A stretch of DNA of 64,000 nt from Plumapathes pennacea. Its lineage: Eukaryota; Cnidaria; Anthozoa; Antipatharia; Myriopathidae. Position 1 is the first letter of the stretch, and each line of letters opens with the position of its first letter. The DNA lies in contig OZ038464.1 of assembly GCA_964036295.1 (NCBI GenBank), positions 616,001 to 680,000 of the forward strand. Direction: 5' to 3'. The notes under the pieces were generated by a model. The model saw nothing but the letters and a program-made list of their open reading frames with translations, searched no databases and was not told the DNA's origin. Below are positions 39,801 through 52,028 of this stretch, one piece after another. A program made the position numbers and the translations under genes.

Positions 39801-42800
39801 AATCGCATGAAACTTTCAGGAAACGTTCCTGGGACTATTCCGACGGATTGTGCATAGTTTTTGTAAACTTTTAGGCCGTTCGTCGTCAGATATTCGAGAA
39901 AATCATGCCCTAATTAAAACATCACACCTTTCGCGCAAAGGAGCCAAATATAAGCTCCTATATCTCGCCAACGGATGAAGATAGATAAAGCAAATCTATT
40001 GCAAAAAGTCTTCTAATAGTCTAAGGAAGGTTTCCTGAAAGTTTCAAGAGTTTTCAATTTTTGGCCAAAATCGGCAAAAAACCCTGTTCTATAGCCTTAG
40101 TATTTTGTGAAAATTCCAAGATTTTTCGACCATCTCAGAATCGCATGAAACTTTCAGGAAACGTTCCTGGGACTATGCCGACGGTTTGTGCATAGTTTTT
40201 GTAAACTTTTAGCCCGCGCGTCCTCAGATATTTGAGAAAATCATGCCCTAATTAATACATCACACCTTTCGTGCAAAGGAGCCAAATTTAAGCTCTTATA
40301 TCTCGCTAACGGATGAAGATAGATAAAGCAAATGTATTGCAAAAAGTCTTGTAATAGTCTAAGGAAGGTTTCCTGAAAGCTTCAAGAGTTTTCAATTTTT
40401 GACCAAAATCGGCAAAAAACCCTGTGCTATAGCCTTAGTATTTTGTGAAAATTCCAAGATTTTTCGACCATCTCAGAATCGCATGAAACTTTCAGGAAAC
40501 GTTCCTGGGACTATGCCGACGGTTTTTGCATAGTTTTTGTAAACTTTTAGGCCGTCCGTCGTCAGATATTCGAGAAAATCATGCCCTAATTAAAACATCA
40601 CACCTTTCGCGCAAAGGAGCCAAATATAAGCTCCTATATCTCGCCAACGGATGAAGATAGATAAAGCAAATGTATTGCAAAAAGTCTTCTAATAGTCTAA
40701 GGAAGGTTTCCTGAAAGTTTCAAGAGTTTTCAATTTTTGGCCAAAATCGGCAAAAAACCCTGTGCTATAGCCTTAGTATTTTGTGAAAATTCCAAGATTT
40801 TTCGATCATCTCAGAATCACATGAAACTTTCAGGAAACGTTCCTGGGACTATTCCGACGGATTGTGCATAGTTTTTGTAAACTTTTAGGCCGTTCGTCGT
40901 CAGATATTTGAGAAAATCATGCCCTAATTAAAACATCACACCTTTCGCGCAAAGGAGCCAAATATAAGCTCCTATATCTCGCCAACGGATGAAGATAGAT
41001 AAAGCAAATGTATTGCAAAAAGTCTTGTAATAGTCTAAGGAAGGTTTCCTGAAAGTTTCAAGAGTTTTCAATTTTTGGCCAAAATCGGCAAAAAACCCTG
41101 TGCTATAGCCTTAGTATTTTGTGAAAATTCCAAGATTTTTCGACCATCTCAGAATCGCATGAAACTTTCAGGAAACGTTCCTGGGACTATGGCGACGGTT
41201 TGTGCATAGTTTTTGTAAACTTTTAGCCCGCGCGTCCTCAGATATTTGAGAAAATCATGCCCTAATTAATACATCACACCTTTCGTGCAAAGGAGCCAAA
41301 TTTAAGCTCTTATATCTCGCTAACGGATGAAGATAGATAAAGCAAATGTATTGCAAAAAGTCTTGTAATAGTCTAAGGAAGGTTTCCTGAAAGCTTCAAG
41401 AGTTTTCAATTTTTGACCAAAATCGGCAAAAAACCCTGTGCTATAGCCTTAGTATTTTGTGAAAATTCCAAGATTTTTCGACCATCTCAGAATCGCATGA
41501 AACTTTCAGGAAACGTTCCAGGGACTATGCCGACGGTTTTTGCATAGTTTTTGTAAACTTTTAGGCCGTCCGTCGTCAGATATTCGAGAAAATCATGCCC
41601 TAATTAAAACATCACACCTTTCGCGCAAAGGAGCCAAATATAAGCTCCTATATCTCGCCAACGGATGAAGATAGATAAAGCAAATGTATTGCAAAAAGTC
41701 TTGTAATAGTCTAAGGAAGGTTTCCTGAAAGTTTCAAGAGTTTTCAATTTTTGGCCAAAATCGGCAAAAAACCCTGTGCTATAGCCTTAGTATTTTGTGA
41801 AAATTCCAAGATTTTTCGACCATCTCAGAATCGCATGAAACTTTCAGGAAACGTTCCTGGGACTATGCCGACGGTTTTTGCATAGTTTTTGTAAACTTTT
41901 AGGCTGTTCGTCGTCAGATATTCGAGAAAATCATGCCCTAATTAAAACATCACACCTTTCGCGTAAAGGAGCCAAATTTAAGCTCCTATATCTCGCCAAC
42001 GGATGAAGATAGATAAAGCAAATGTATTGCAAAAAGTCTTGTAATAGTCTAAGGAAGGTTTCCTGAAAGTTTCAAGAGTTTTCAATTTTTGGCCAAAATC
42101 GGCAAAAAACCCTTTGCTAATGCCTTAGTATTTTGTGAAAATTCCAAGATTTTTCGACCATCTCAGAATCGCATGAAAGTTTCCGGAAACGTTCCTGGGA
42201 CTATGCCGACGGTTTATGCATAGTTTTTGTAAACTTTTAGCCCGCGCGTCCTCAGATCTACGAGCAAATCATGCCATAATTAAAACATCACACCTTTCGC
42301 GCAAAGGAGCCAAATTTAAGCTCCTATATCTCGCCAACGGATGAAGATAGATAAAGCAAATGTATTGCAAAAAGCCTTTTAATAGTCTAAGCATGGTTTC
42401 CTGAAAGTTTCAAAAGTTTTCAATTTTTGGCCAAAATCGGCAAAATACCGTTTGCTATAGCCTTAATATTTTGTCAAAACTTGAAGATTTTTCGACCATC
42501 TCAGAATCGCATGAAAGTTTCCGGAAACGTTCCTGGGACTATGCCGACGGTTTCTGCATAGTTTTAGTAAACTTTTAGCCCTCGCGTCGTCAGATATTCG
42601 AGAAAAGTTGAGCAAATCATGCCATAATTAAAACATCACACGTTTCGCTCAAAAGAGCCAAATTTAAGCTCCTATATCTCGCCAACGGATGAAGATAGAT
42701 AAAGCAAATGTATTGCAAAAAGTCTTCTAATAGTTTAAGGAAGGTTTCCTGAAAGTTTCAAGAGTTTTCTATTTGTGGCCAAAATCGGCAAAAAACCCTG

Positions 42801-44845
42801 TGCTATAGCCCTAGTATTTTGTGAAAATTCTAAGATTTTTCAACCATCTCAGAATCGCATGAAACTTTCAGGAAACGTTCCTGGGATTATGCCGACGGTT
42901 TATGCATAGTTTTTATTAACTTTTAGCTCGCTCGTCCTCAGATATTCGAGCAAATCATGCCCTAATTAAAACATCACACCTTTCGCGCAAAGGAGCCAAA
43001 TTTAATCTCCTATATCTCGCCAACAAATGAAGATAGATAAAGCAAATGTATTGCAAAAAGTCTTCTAATAGTTTAAGGAAGGTTTCCTGAAAGTTTCAAG
43101 AGTTTTCAATTTTTGGCCAAAATCGGCAAAAAACCCTGTGCTATAGCCTTAGTATTTTGTGAAAATTCCAAGATTTTTCGACCATCTCAGAATCGCATGA
43201 AACTTTCAGGAAACGTTCCTGGGACTATGCCGACGGTTTTTGCATAGTTTTTGTAAACTTTTAGGCTGTTCGTCGTCAGATATTCGAGAAAATCATGCCC
43301 TAATTAAAACATCACACCTTTCGCGCAAAGGAGCCAAATTTAAGCTCCTATATCTCGCCAACGGATGAAGATAGATAAAGCAAATGTATTGCAAAAAGTC
43401 TTCTAATAGTCTAAGGAAGGTTTCCTGAAAGTTTCAAGAGTTTTCAATTTTTGGCCAAAATCGGCAAAAAACCCTTTGCTATTGCCTTAGTATTTTGTGA
43501 AAATTCCAAGATTTTTCGACCATCTCAGAATCGCATGAAAGTTTCCGGAAACGTTCCTGGGACTATGCCGACGGTTTATGCATAGTTTTTGTAAACTTTT
43601 AGCCCGCGCGTCCTCAGATCTACGAGCAAATCATGCCATAATTAAAACATCACACCTTTCGCGCAAAGGAGCCAAATTTAAGCTCCTATATCTCGCCAAC
43701 GGATGAAGATAGATAAAGCAAATGTATTGCAAAAAGCCTTTTAATAGTCTAAGCATGGTTTCCTGAAAGTTTCAAGAGTTTTCAATTTTTGGCCAAAATC
43801 GGCAAAATACCGTTTGCTATAGCCTTAATATTTTGTCAAAACTTGAAGATTTTTCGACCATCTCAGAATCGCATGAAAGTTTCCGGAAACGTTCCTGGGA
43901 CTATGCCGACGGTTTCTGCATAGTTTTAGTAAACTTTTAGCCCTCGCGTCGTCAGATATTCGAGAAAAGTTGAGCAAATCATGCCATAATTAAAACATCA
44001 CACGTTTCGCTCAAAAGAGCCAAATTTAAGCTCCTATATCTCGCCAACGGATGAAGATAGATAAAGCAAATGTATTGCAAAAAGTCTTCTAATAGTTTAA
44101 GGAAGGTTTCCTGAAAGTTTCAAGAGTTTTCTATTTGTGGCCAAAATCGGCAAAAAACCCTGTGCTATAGCCCTAGTATTTTGTGAAAATTCTAAGATTT
44201 TTCAACCATCTCAGAATCGCATGAAACTTTCAGGAAACGTTCCTGGGATTATGCCGACGGTTTATGCATAGTTTTTATTAACTTTCAGCTCGCTCGTCCT
44301 CAGATATTCGAGCAAATCATGCCCTAATTAAAACATCACACCTTTCGCGCAAAGGAGCCAAATTTAATCTCCTATATCTCGCCAACAAATGAAGATAGAT
44401 AAAGCAAATGTATTGCAAAAAGTCTTCTAATAGTTTAAGGAAGGTTTCCTGAAAGTTTCAAGAGTTTTCAATTTGTGGCCAAAATCGGCAAAAAACCCTG
44501 TGCTATAGCCTTAGTATTTTGTGAAAATTCTAAGATTTTTCAACCATCTCAGAATCGCATGAAACTTTCAGGAAACGTTCCTGGGACTATGCCGACGGTT
44601 TCTGCATAGTTTTTGTTAACTTTTAGCTCGCTCGTCGTCAGATATTTGAGCAAATCATGCCCTAATTAAAACATCACACCTTTCGCGCAAAGGAGCCAAA
44701 TTTAAGCTCCTATATCTCGCCAACGAATGAAGATAGATAAAGCAAATGTATTGCAAAAAGTCTACTAATAGTCTAAGGAAGGTTTCCTGAAAGTTTCAAG
44801 AGTTTTCAATTTTTGGCCAAAATCGGCAAAAAACCCTGTGCTATA
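9861..44845 (+). repeat. Main 338-bp satellite array, about 103 head-to-tail units
   Basis: The period is measured from the atgaaactttcaggaaacg landmark: 10051, 10389, 10727 and 11066 give steps of 338, 338 and 339. The array continues without a break to 44845. Each unit holds, in order, gtcttctaatagtctaagga, a TTTTGGCCAAAA palindrome, tgctatagccttagtatttt, the atgaaactttcaggaaacg landmark, gccgacggtttctgcatagt, a variable gtcgcgcgtcgtcagatatt segment, taattaaaacatcacacctt, an aggagc...gctcct hairpin and tatctcgccaacggatgaag. Neighbouring units differ by only a few substitutions. Because 338 is not a multiple of three, reading frames shift from unit to unit; the 60-70-residue open frames inside are not credible genes. 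The size, tandem order and homogeneity fit a heterochromatic, possibly centromeric or pericentromeric, satellite, but location on the chromosome is inference. Confidence 0.97.
42601..44590 (+). repeat. Four-unit higher-order repeat marked by an insertion unit
   Basis: A unit with extra bases (agaaaagttgagcaaatcat) occurs at 42601 and again at 43963, an offset of 1362 bp or four units. The same offset links the 'cagatctacgagcaaatcat' units near 42255 and 43617. The two blocks share rare variants (tttgtggcc, 'aatctcc', 'caacaaatg'), so one is a recent copy of the other. Confidence 0.8.
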
Positions 44846-44866
44846 ACTGTGCTAACCCTGTGCTAC
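44846..44866. other. Filler at the satellite orientation switch
   Basis: Plus-oriented satellite stops after 'ccctgtgctata' at 44845 and inverted satellite starts with gttttaattagtgcatga at 44867. The 21 bases between are made of repeated 'ctgtgcta' and 'aaccctgtgcta' pieces copied from the adjacent unit, as expected from template switching or microhomology-mediated joining. Confidence 0.75.
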
Positions 44867-47800
44867 GTTTTAATTAGTGCATGAATTGCTCGAATTTGTT
44901 CGAATTTCTTACGACGCGCGGGCTAAAAGTTTATAAAAACTATGCAAAAACCGTCGGCATAGTCCCAGGAACGTTTCATGAAAGTTTCATGCGATTCTGA
45001 GATGGTCGAAAAATCTTGGAATTTTCACAAAATACTAAAGCTATAGCACAGGGTTTTTTACCGATTTTAACCAAAAATTGAAAACTCTTGAAATTTTCAG
45101 GAAACCTTGCTTAAACTATTACAAGACTTTTGTAATACATTTGCTTTATCTATCTTCATCCGTTGGCGAGATATAGGAGCCTAAATTTGGCTCCTTTTCG
45201 CGAAAGGTGTGATGTTTTAATCAGGGCATGATTTGCTCGAATATCTGACGACGCGCAAGCTAAAAGTTTGCAAAAACTTTGCAACAACCGTCGGCATAGT
45301 CCCAGGAACGTTTACTGAAAGTTTCATGCGATTCTGAGATGGTCGAAAAATGTTGGAATTTTCACAAAATACTAAGGCTATAGCACAGGGTTTTTTATCG
45401 ATTTTAACCAAAAATTGAAAACTCTTGAAACTTTCAGGAAACCTTCCTTAAAGTATTACAAGACTTTTGTAATACGTTTGCTTTATCAATCTTCATTCGT
45501 TGGCGAGATATAGGAGCTTAAATTTGGCTCCTTTTCTCGAAAGGTGTGATTTTTTAATCAGAGAATGTGTTGCTCGAGTATCTGACTTCGCGCGGGCTAA
45601 AAGTTTACAAAAACTATGCAAAAACCGTCGGCATAGTCCCAGGAACGTTTACTAAAAGTTTCATGCGATTCTGAGATGGTCGAAAAATCTTGGAATTTTC
45701 ACAAATACTAAGGCTATAGCACAGGGTTTTTTGCCGATTTTGGCCAAAAATTGAAAACTCTTGAAACTTTCAGGAAACCTTGCTTAGACTATTACAAGAC
45801 TTTTTGCAATACATTTGCTTTATATATCTTCATCCGTTGGCGAGATATAATAGCTTAAATTTGGCTCCTTTGCGCGAAAAGTGTGATGTTTTATTTAGGC
45901 CATGATTTGCTCAAATATCTGACGACGCGCGGGCTAAAAGTTTACAAAAACTATACAAAAACCGTCGCCATAGTCCCAGGAACGTTTCCTGAAAGTTTCA
46001 TGCGATTCTGAGATGGTCAAAAAATCTTGGAATTTTCACAAAATACTAAGGCTATAGCACAGGGTTTTTTTGCCGATTTTGGTTAAAAATTGAAAACTCT
46101 TGAAACTTTCAAGAAACCTTTCTTAGACTATTACAGGACTTTTTGAAATACATTTGCTTTATCTATCTTCATCCGTTGGCGAGATATAGGAGCTTATATT
46201 TGGCTCCTTTGCGCGAAAGGTATGATATTTTAATTGGTGCATGATTTGCAGCTAGAATATCTGACGAAGCGCGCGCTAAAAGTTTACAAAAACTATGCAT
46301 AAACCGTCGGCATAGTCCCAGGAACGTTTCCTGAAAGTTTCATGCGATTCTGAGATGGTCGAAAAATCTTGGAATTTTCACAAAATACTAAGGCTATAGC
46401 ACAGGGTTTTTTACCGATTTTAACCAAAAATTGAAAACTCTTGAAACTTTCAGGAAACCTTGCTTAAACTATTACAAGACTTTTGTAATACGTTTGCTTT
46501 ATCTATCTTCATCCGTTGGCGAGATATAGGAGCTTTAATTTGGCTCCTTTTCTCGAAAGGTGTGATGTTTTAATCAGGGCATGTGTTGCTCGAATATCTG
46601 ACTTCGCGCGGGCTAAAAGTTTACAAAAACTATGCAAAAACCGGCGGCATAGTCCCAGGAACGTTTAGTAAAAGTTTCATGCGCTTCTGAGATGGTCGAA
46701 AAATCTTGGAATTTTCACAAAATACTAAGGCTATAGCACAGGGTTTTTTGCCGATTTTGGCCAAAAATTGAAAACTCTTGAAACTTTCAGGAAACCTTGC
46801 TTAGACTATTACAAGACTTTTTGCAATACATTTGCTTTATCTATCTTCATCCGTTGGCGAGATATAATAGCTTAAATTTAGCTCCTTTGCGCGAAAGGTG
46901 TGATGTTTAATTGGTGCATGATTTGCTAGAATATCTGACGAGGCGCGCGCTAAAAGTTTACAAAAACTATGCATAAACCGTCGGCATAGTCCCAGGAACG
47001 TTTCCTGAAAGTTTCATGCGATTCTGAGATGGTCGAATAATCTTGGAATTTTCACAAAATACTAAGGCTATAGCACAGGGTTTTTTGCCGATTTTGGCCA
47101 CAAATTGAAAACTCTTGAAACTTTCAGGAAACCTTCCTTAGACTATTACAAGACTTTTTGCAATACATTTGCTTTATATATCTTCATCCGTTGGCGAGAT
47201 ATAATAGCTTAAATTTAGCTCCTTTGCGCGAAAGGTGTGATGTTTTAATTATGGCAAGATTTTCGCGAATATCTGACGACGCGCGGGCTAAAAGTTTACA
47301 AAAACTATGCAAAAACCGTCGACGTTGTCCCAGGAACCTTTCCTGAAAGTTTCGTGCGATTCTGAGATGGTCGAATAATCTTGGAATTTTCACAAAATAC
47401 TAAGGCTATAGCACAGGGTTTTTTTCGCCGATTTTGGCCAAAAATTGAAAACTCTTGAAACTTTCAGGAAACCTTCCTTAGACTATTACAAGACTTTCTG
47501 CAACACATTTGCTTTATATATCTTCATCCGTTGGCGAGATATAATAGCTTAAATTTAGCTCCTTTTCGCGAAAGGTGTGATGTTTAATTGGTGCATGATT
47601 TGCTAAAATATCTGACGACGCGCGGGCTAAAAGATTACAAAAACTATGCAAAAACCGTTGGCATAGTCCCAGGAACGTTTCCTGAAAGTTTCATGCGATT
47701 CTGAGATGGTCGAAAAATCTTGGAATTTTCACAAAATACTAAGCCTATAGCATAAGGTTTTCTTCGCCGATTTTGGCCAAAAATTGAAAACTCCTGAATA

Positions 47801-49963
47801 TTTCAGGAAACCTTGCTTAGACTATTACAAGACTTTTTGCAATACATTTGCTTTATCTATCTTCATCCTTTGGCGAGATATAGGAGCTTAAATTTGGCTC
47901 CTTTGCGCGAAAGGTGTGATGTTTTAATTGGTGCATGATTTGCTCAAATATCTGACGACGCGCGGGCTAAAAGTTTACAAAAACTATACACAAACCGTCG
48001 CCATAGTCCCAGGAACGTTTCCTGAAAGTTTCATGCGATTCTGAGATGGTCGAAAAATCTTGGAATTTTCACAAAATACTAAGGCTATAGCACAGGGTTT
48101 TTTGCCGATTTTGGCCAAAAATTGAAAACTCTTGAAACTTTCAGGAAACATTTCTTAGACTATTACAGGACTTTTTGAAATACATTTGCTTTATCTATCT
48201 TCATCCGTTGGCGAGATATAGGAGCTTAAATTTGGCTCCTTTGCGCGAAAGGTGTGATGTTTTAATTGCTGCATGATTTTCTAGAATATCTGACGACGCG
48301 CGGGCTAAAAGTTTAAAAAAACTATGCATAAACCGTCGGCATAGTCCCAGGAACGTTTCCTGAAAGTTTCATGCAATTCTGAGATGGTCGAAAAATCTTG
48401 GAATTTTCACAAAATACTAAGGCTATAGCACAGGGTTTTTTGCCGATTTTGGCCAAAAATTGAAAACTCTTGAAACTTTCAATAAACCTTCCTTAGACTA
48501 TTACAAGACTTTTTGCAATACATTTGCTTTACCTATCTTCATCCGTTGGCGAGATATAGGAGCTTAAACTTGGCTCCTTTGCGCGAAAGGTGTGATGTTT
48601 TAATTGGTGCATGATTTGCTGGAATATCTGACGACGCGCGGGCTATAAGTTTACAAAAACTAAGCAAAAACCGTCGGCATAGTCCCAGGAACGTTTCCTG
48701 AAAGTTTCATGCGATTCCGAGATGGTCGAAAAATCTTGGAATTTTCACAAAATACTAAGGCTATAGCACAGGGTTTTTTGCCGATTTTGGCCAAAAATTG
48801 AAAACTCTTGAAACTTTCAGGAAACTTTCCTTAGACTATTACAAGACTTTTTGCAATACATTTGCTTTATCTATCTTCATCCGTTGGCGAGATATAGCAG
48901 CTTAAATTTGGCTCTTTTCCGCGAAAGGTTTGATGTTTTAATTGGTGCATGATTTGCTCGAATATCTGACGACGCGCGGGCTAAAAGTTTACAAAAACTA
49001 TGCTAAAACCGTCGGCATAGTCCCAGGAACGTTTCCTGAAAGTTTCATGCGATTCTGAGATGATCGAAAAATCTTGGAATTTTTACAAAATACTAAGGCT
49101 ATAGCGCAGGGTTTTTTGCCGATTTTGGCCAAAAATTGAAAACTCTTGAAACTTTCAGGACACCTTGCTTAGACTATTATAAGACTTTTTGCAATACATT
49201 TGCTTTATCTATCTTCATCCGTTGGCGAGATATAGGAGCTTAAATTTGGCTCCTTTGCGCGAAAGGTGTGATGTTTTCATTCGTGCATGATTTGCTCAAA
49301 TATCTGACGACGCGCGGGCTAAAAGTTTACAAAAACTATGCACAAACCGTCGGCATAGTCCCAAGAACGTTTCCTGAAAGTTTCATGCGATTCTGAGGTG
49401 GTTGAAAAATCTTGGAATTTTGACAAAATACTAAGGCTATAGCACAAGGTTTTTTGCCGATTTTGGCCAAAAATTGAAAACTCTTGAAACTTTCAGGAAA
49501 CCTTCCTTAGACTATTAGAAAACTTTTTCCAATACATTTACTTTATCTATCTTCATCCGTTGGCGAGATATAGGAGCTTAAATTTGGCTCCTTTGCGCGA
49601 AAGGTGTGATGTTTTAATTAGGGCATGATTTTCTCGAATATCTGACGACGCGCGGGCTAAAAGTTTACGAAAACTATGCAAAAACCGTCGGCATAGTCCC
49701 AGGAACGTTTCCTGAAAGTTTCATGCGATTCTAAGATGGTCGAAAAATCTTGGAATTTTCACAAAATACTAAGGCTATAGCACAGGGTTTTTGCCGATTT
49801 TGGCCAAAAATTGAAAACTCTTGAAACTTTCAGGAAACCTTGCTTAGACTATTACAAGACTTTTTGCAATGCATTTGCTTTATCTATCTTCATCCGTTGG
49901 CGAGATATAGGAGCTTAAATTTGGCTCCTTTGCGCGAAAGGTGTGATGTTTTAATTAGGGCAT
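44867..49963 (-). repeat. Inverted block of the 338-bp satellite, about 15 units
   Basis: The same satellite is read on the minus strand: cttcatccgttggcgagata, ccgtcggcatagtcccagga and the inverted hairpin recur about every 338 bases. Units here differ from each other and from the main array more than main-array units do, suggesting less recent homogenisation. The right end is a sharp junction at 49963/49964, where 'ttaattagggcat' meets 'cttgtaatagg' in the original orientation. Confidence 0.95.
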
Positions 49964-50546
49964 CTTGTAATAGGCTAAGGAATGTTTCCTGAAAGTTTCA
50001 AGAGTTTTCAATTGTTGGCCAAAATCGGCAAAAAACCCTGTGCTATAAATAGCCTTAGCATTTTGTCAAAATTCCAAGATTTTTCGACCATCTGAGAATG
50101 GCATGAAACTTTTAGGAAACGTTCCTGGGACTATGCCGACGGTTTTTGCATAGTTTTTGTAATCTTTTAGCCCACGCGTCGTCAGAAATTCGAGCAAATC
50201 ATGCACTAATTAAAACGTCACACCTTTCGCGAAAAGGAGCCAAATTTAAGCTCCTATATCTCGCCAACGGATGAAGATAGATAATGGAAATGTATTGCAA
50301 AAAGTCTTGTAATAGTCTAAGTAAGGTTTCCTGAAAGTTTCAAGAGTTTTCAATTTTTGGCCAAAGTCGGCAAAAATCCTTCGTCTATAGCCTTAGCATT
50401 TTGTCAAAATCCAGTCATTTTTCGAACAACCAGAATCTCATAAAACTTTCAGGAAACGTTCCTGGGACTATGCCGACGGTTTTTGCATAGTTTTTGTAAA
50501 CTTTAAGCCCGCTCGTCGTGAGAAATTACAGCAAATCATCGACTAA
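49964..50546 (+). repeat. Satellite in original orientation, about 1.7 units, up to the Helitron insertion
   Basis: Plus-strand satellite resumes. The second part already has edge-type variants (ccagtcatttttcgaac, gtcgtgagaaattacagc). It stops after gcaaatcatcgactaa at 50546, exactly where the Helitron-like element begins; the expected continuation, ttaaaacatcac, reappears at 52029. Confidence 0.9.
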
Positions 50547-52028
50547 CTAGAAATACGATAATCGCATATACCCCCTCACTCTGACATTGATGGGACTTTT
50601 ACTTTGGTAACTCCCAATAAGAGTAGCCTTTGTTTTACCGAAATGTTGACTCAATCTTTTCTTCGAACTCAAGTGCTATACGCAAAGGAAGGAGAAAAAG
50701 AATGGTGTGTGTTATACTTTTGCGTTGAAAAAAGAATCGATTGCGTGACGAAGTACGTATTTCCCACAGTCGGCACGTCAAATTAATTCATACAGTCTGC
50801 CAAGCACGTTCTCGAAATTTAATACTCAAAGTTTGAAGTTGGTCGGTCGTCGTAGTACGGGAAAAAAGGAACACTGATTTTCCAATTTTGAATTCATAGG
50901 CAGTACAATTAAATAGGCTTCCTGTGCGATTTGTTTTTACTACCGCATGCACCAGACTCAGGCATGCATATTTAATAGGCTCGAATTGTTTTGTATGTGA
51001 ACCCACTCAAAACAGCAAAATTTCTCCCAGAATCAAAGCAAAACTTGAACAGTTCACTTCAAATTATACACGGGCTTCAGACCCAGTAATACTTTTAAGG
51101 GCTTGTGAACGATTCTCGCTGCAATCACCGCGTGTCAGATTAATTACAGAAAAATAAGACATCTGACTAAATCATTCAAGACTCCAAGTTCCGATTGCTC
51201 TGAGCAAATACGGTAGCCGAAACTGGCGACAGAAGCGTAGTAAAACAATACTTCGAGGGAAAATGATCAGCATACAGATTTTAATACATTCTTGAAGTGA
51301 TCGAGTTACAAAATATATATTTGTCACGGTGATTGTTCGATTTCCACTGACTAACCTTTGTTGCTTGTCCTTTCTAAATAAGTATCTGAGTTTAACACAA
51401 AACGGCGTCTGAAGCTCCCGATTTGCTTTCAAGCGCTGTTCCCTTTGCGGAGTTGTCTGTGTTACCCGCTTCTGTTCATGTCGCTTTTGGTCGGCATTCA
51501 TGCGCTGTTGTCTTAATTTGCGGAGTCTTCTCTTCGGCCCGCTTTTTCTCCTGAAGTTTCCGATTTGCGTTCAAGCGCTGTTCTCTTTGCGGAGTTGTCT
51601 ACGTTACCCGTTTCCGTTCATGTCGCTTTCGATCGGTATTCATGCGCTGTTGTTCGCTCGTTTCACGATTTCGCCTTGCTCGTGCCTGTTCCCTTCTCAT
51701 TTGAAGACGAGCTTCGCGAGACTGTTGTGTTTCAAGTTTTTCAGTTAAGTTTTCCATTTTCGTGAACGCAGCTACAATATATTGTTACTTCGTTCAAATC
51801 TAAATGCTTCGTTCAAATCTAATTTCTCTAAGTTATTCCGAGTAAAACAACAGGGCACACGTGATCGATCCGGCCTTTGTTATTGGTTAGCGGGGTAACC
51901 GCGCCTAAAGTCGTACGCCAGACAGACAACGTTAAATTTCGAGATGGCGACAGGCTTGGAGTCCCCAAGTAGGCGGTATAATATTACTGCATTAGTGTCG
52001 TGAGTATTTCCCTCACTTCGTTCGGGGA
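50547..52028 (-). mobile_element. Helitron-like element, copy A (1482 bp, both ends present)
   Basis: Read on the minus strand, the element starts TCCCCGAACGAAGTGAGGGA (5' TC) and ends ...tatttCTAG (CTRR form). A short hairpin, atgcgat paired with atcgtat (one G.T pair), lies a few bases before the end. It sits between A and T of a satellite unit with no target-site duplication: gactaA|element|TTAAAACATCAC, while intact units nearby read gactaattaaaacatcac. These are the canonical Helitron marks. Inside is a decayed basic-protein gene at 51757-51400; the rest (50551-51400 and the roughly 270 bp leader 51758-52028) has no recognisable coding region. No Rep or helicase domain is present, so the copy is non-autonomous. 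Confidence 0.85.
51400..51757 (-). pseudogene. Decayed Arg/Gln-rich protein fragment of the Helitron, copy A
   Basis: From ATG at 51757 the frame reads MENLTEKLETQQSREARLQM and then a very basic stretch (RREQARARRNRETSEQ), with degenerate 'TPQREQR...KRHEQKR' repeats. It meets an in-frame TAG at 51599-51601, and a frameshift near 51506 separates the next repeats. Homology to copy B fades after RELQ near 51400. The basic, Gln-rich repeat character resembles the N-terminal part of some animal Helitron/PIF1-helicase polyproteins (from memory, not searched). No helicase motif remains. Confidence 0.6.

Noticed and set aside
9861-44845. STAT-like sites (ttcctgaa, ttcaggaa) in each unit
   Set aside because: The half-sites are two bases apart rather than the usual three and are explained by the inverted repeat within the unit; no other support.
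9861-49963. Sixty- to seventy-residue open frames recurring through the satellite (for example 11075-11263 and 23591-23779, minus strand)
   Set aside because: They are the same piece of each repeat unit, many units break them, the 338-bp period shifts frame, and no domain or codon pattern suggests a protein.
50604-51157. Short frames of 60-77 residues in the left part of Helitron copy A
   Set aside because: No similarity to a known domain was recognised, the frames overlap on both strands, and the segment is the non-coding 3' part of the element.
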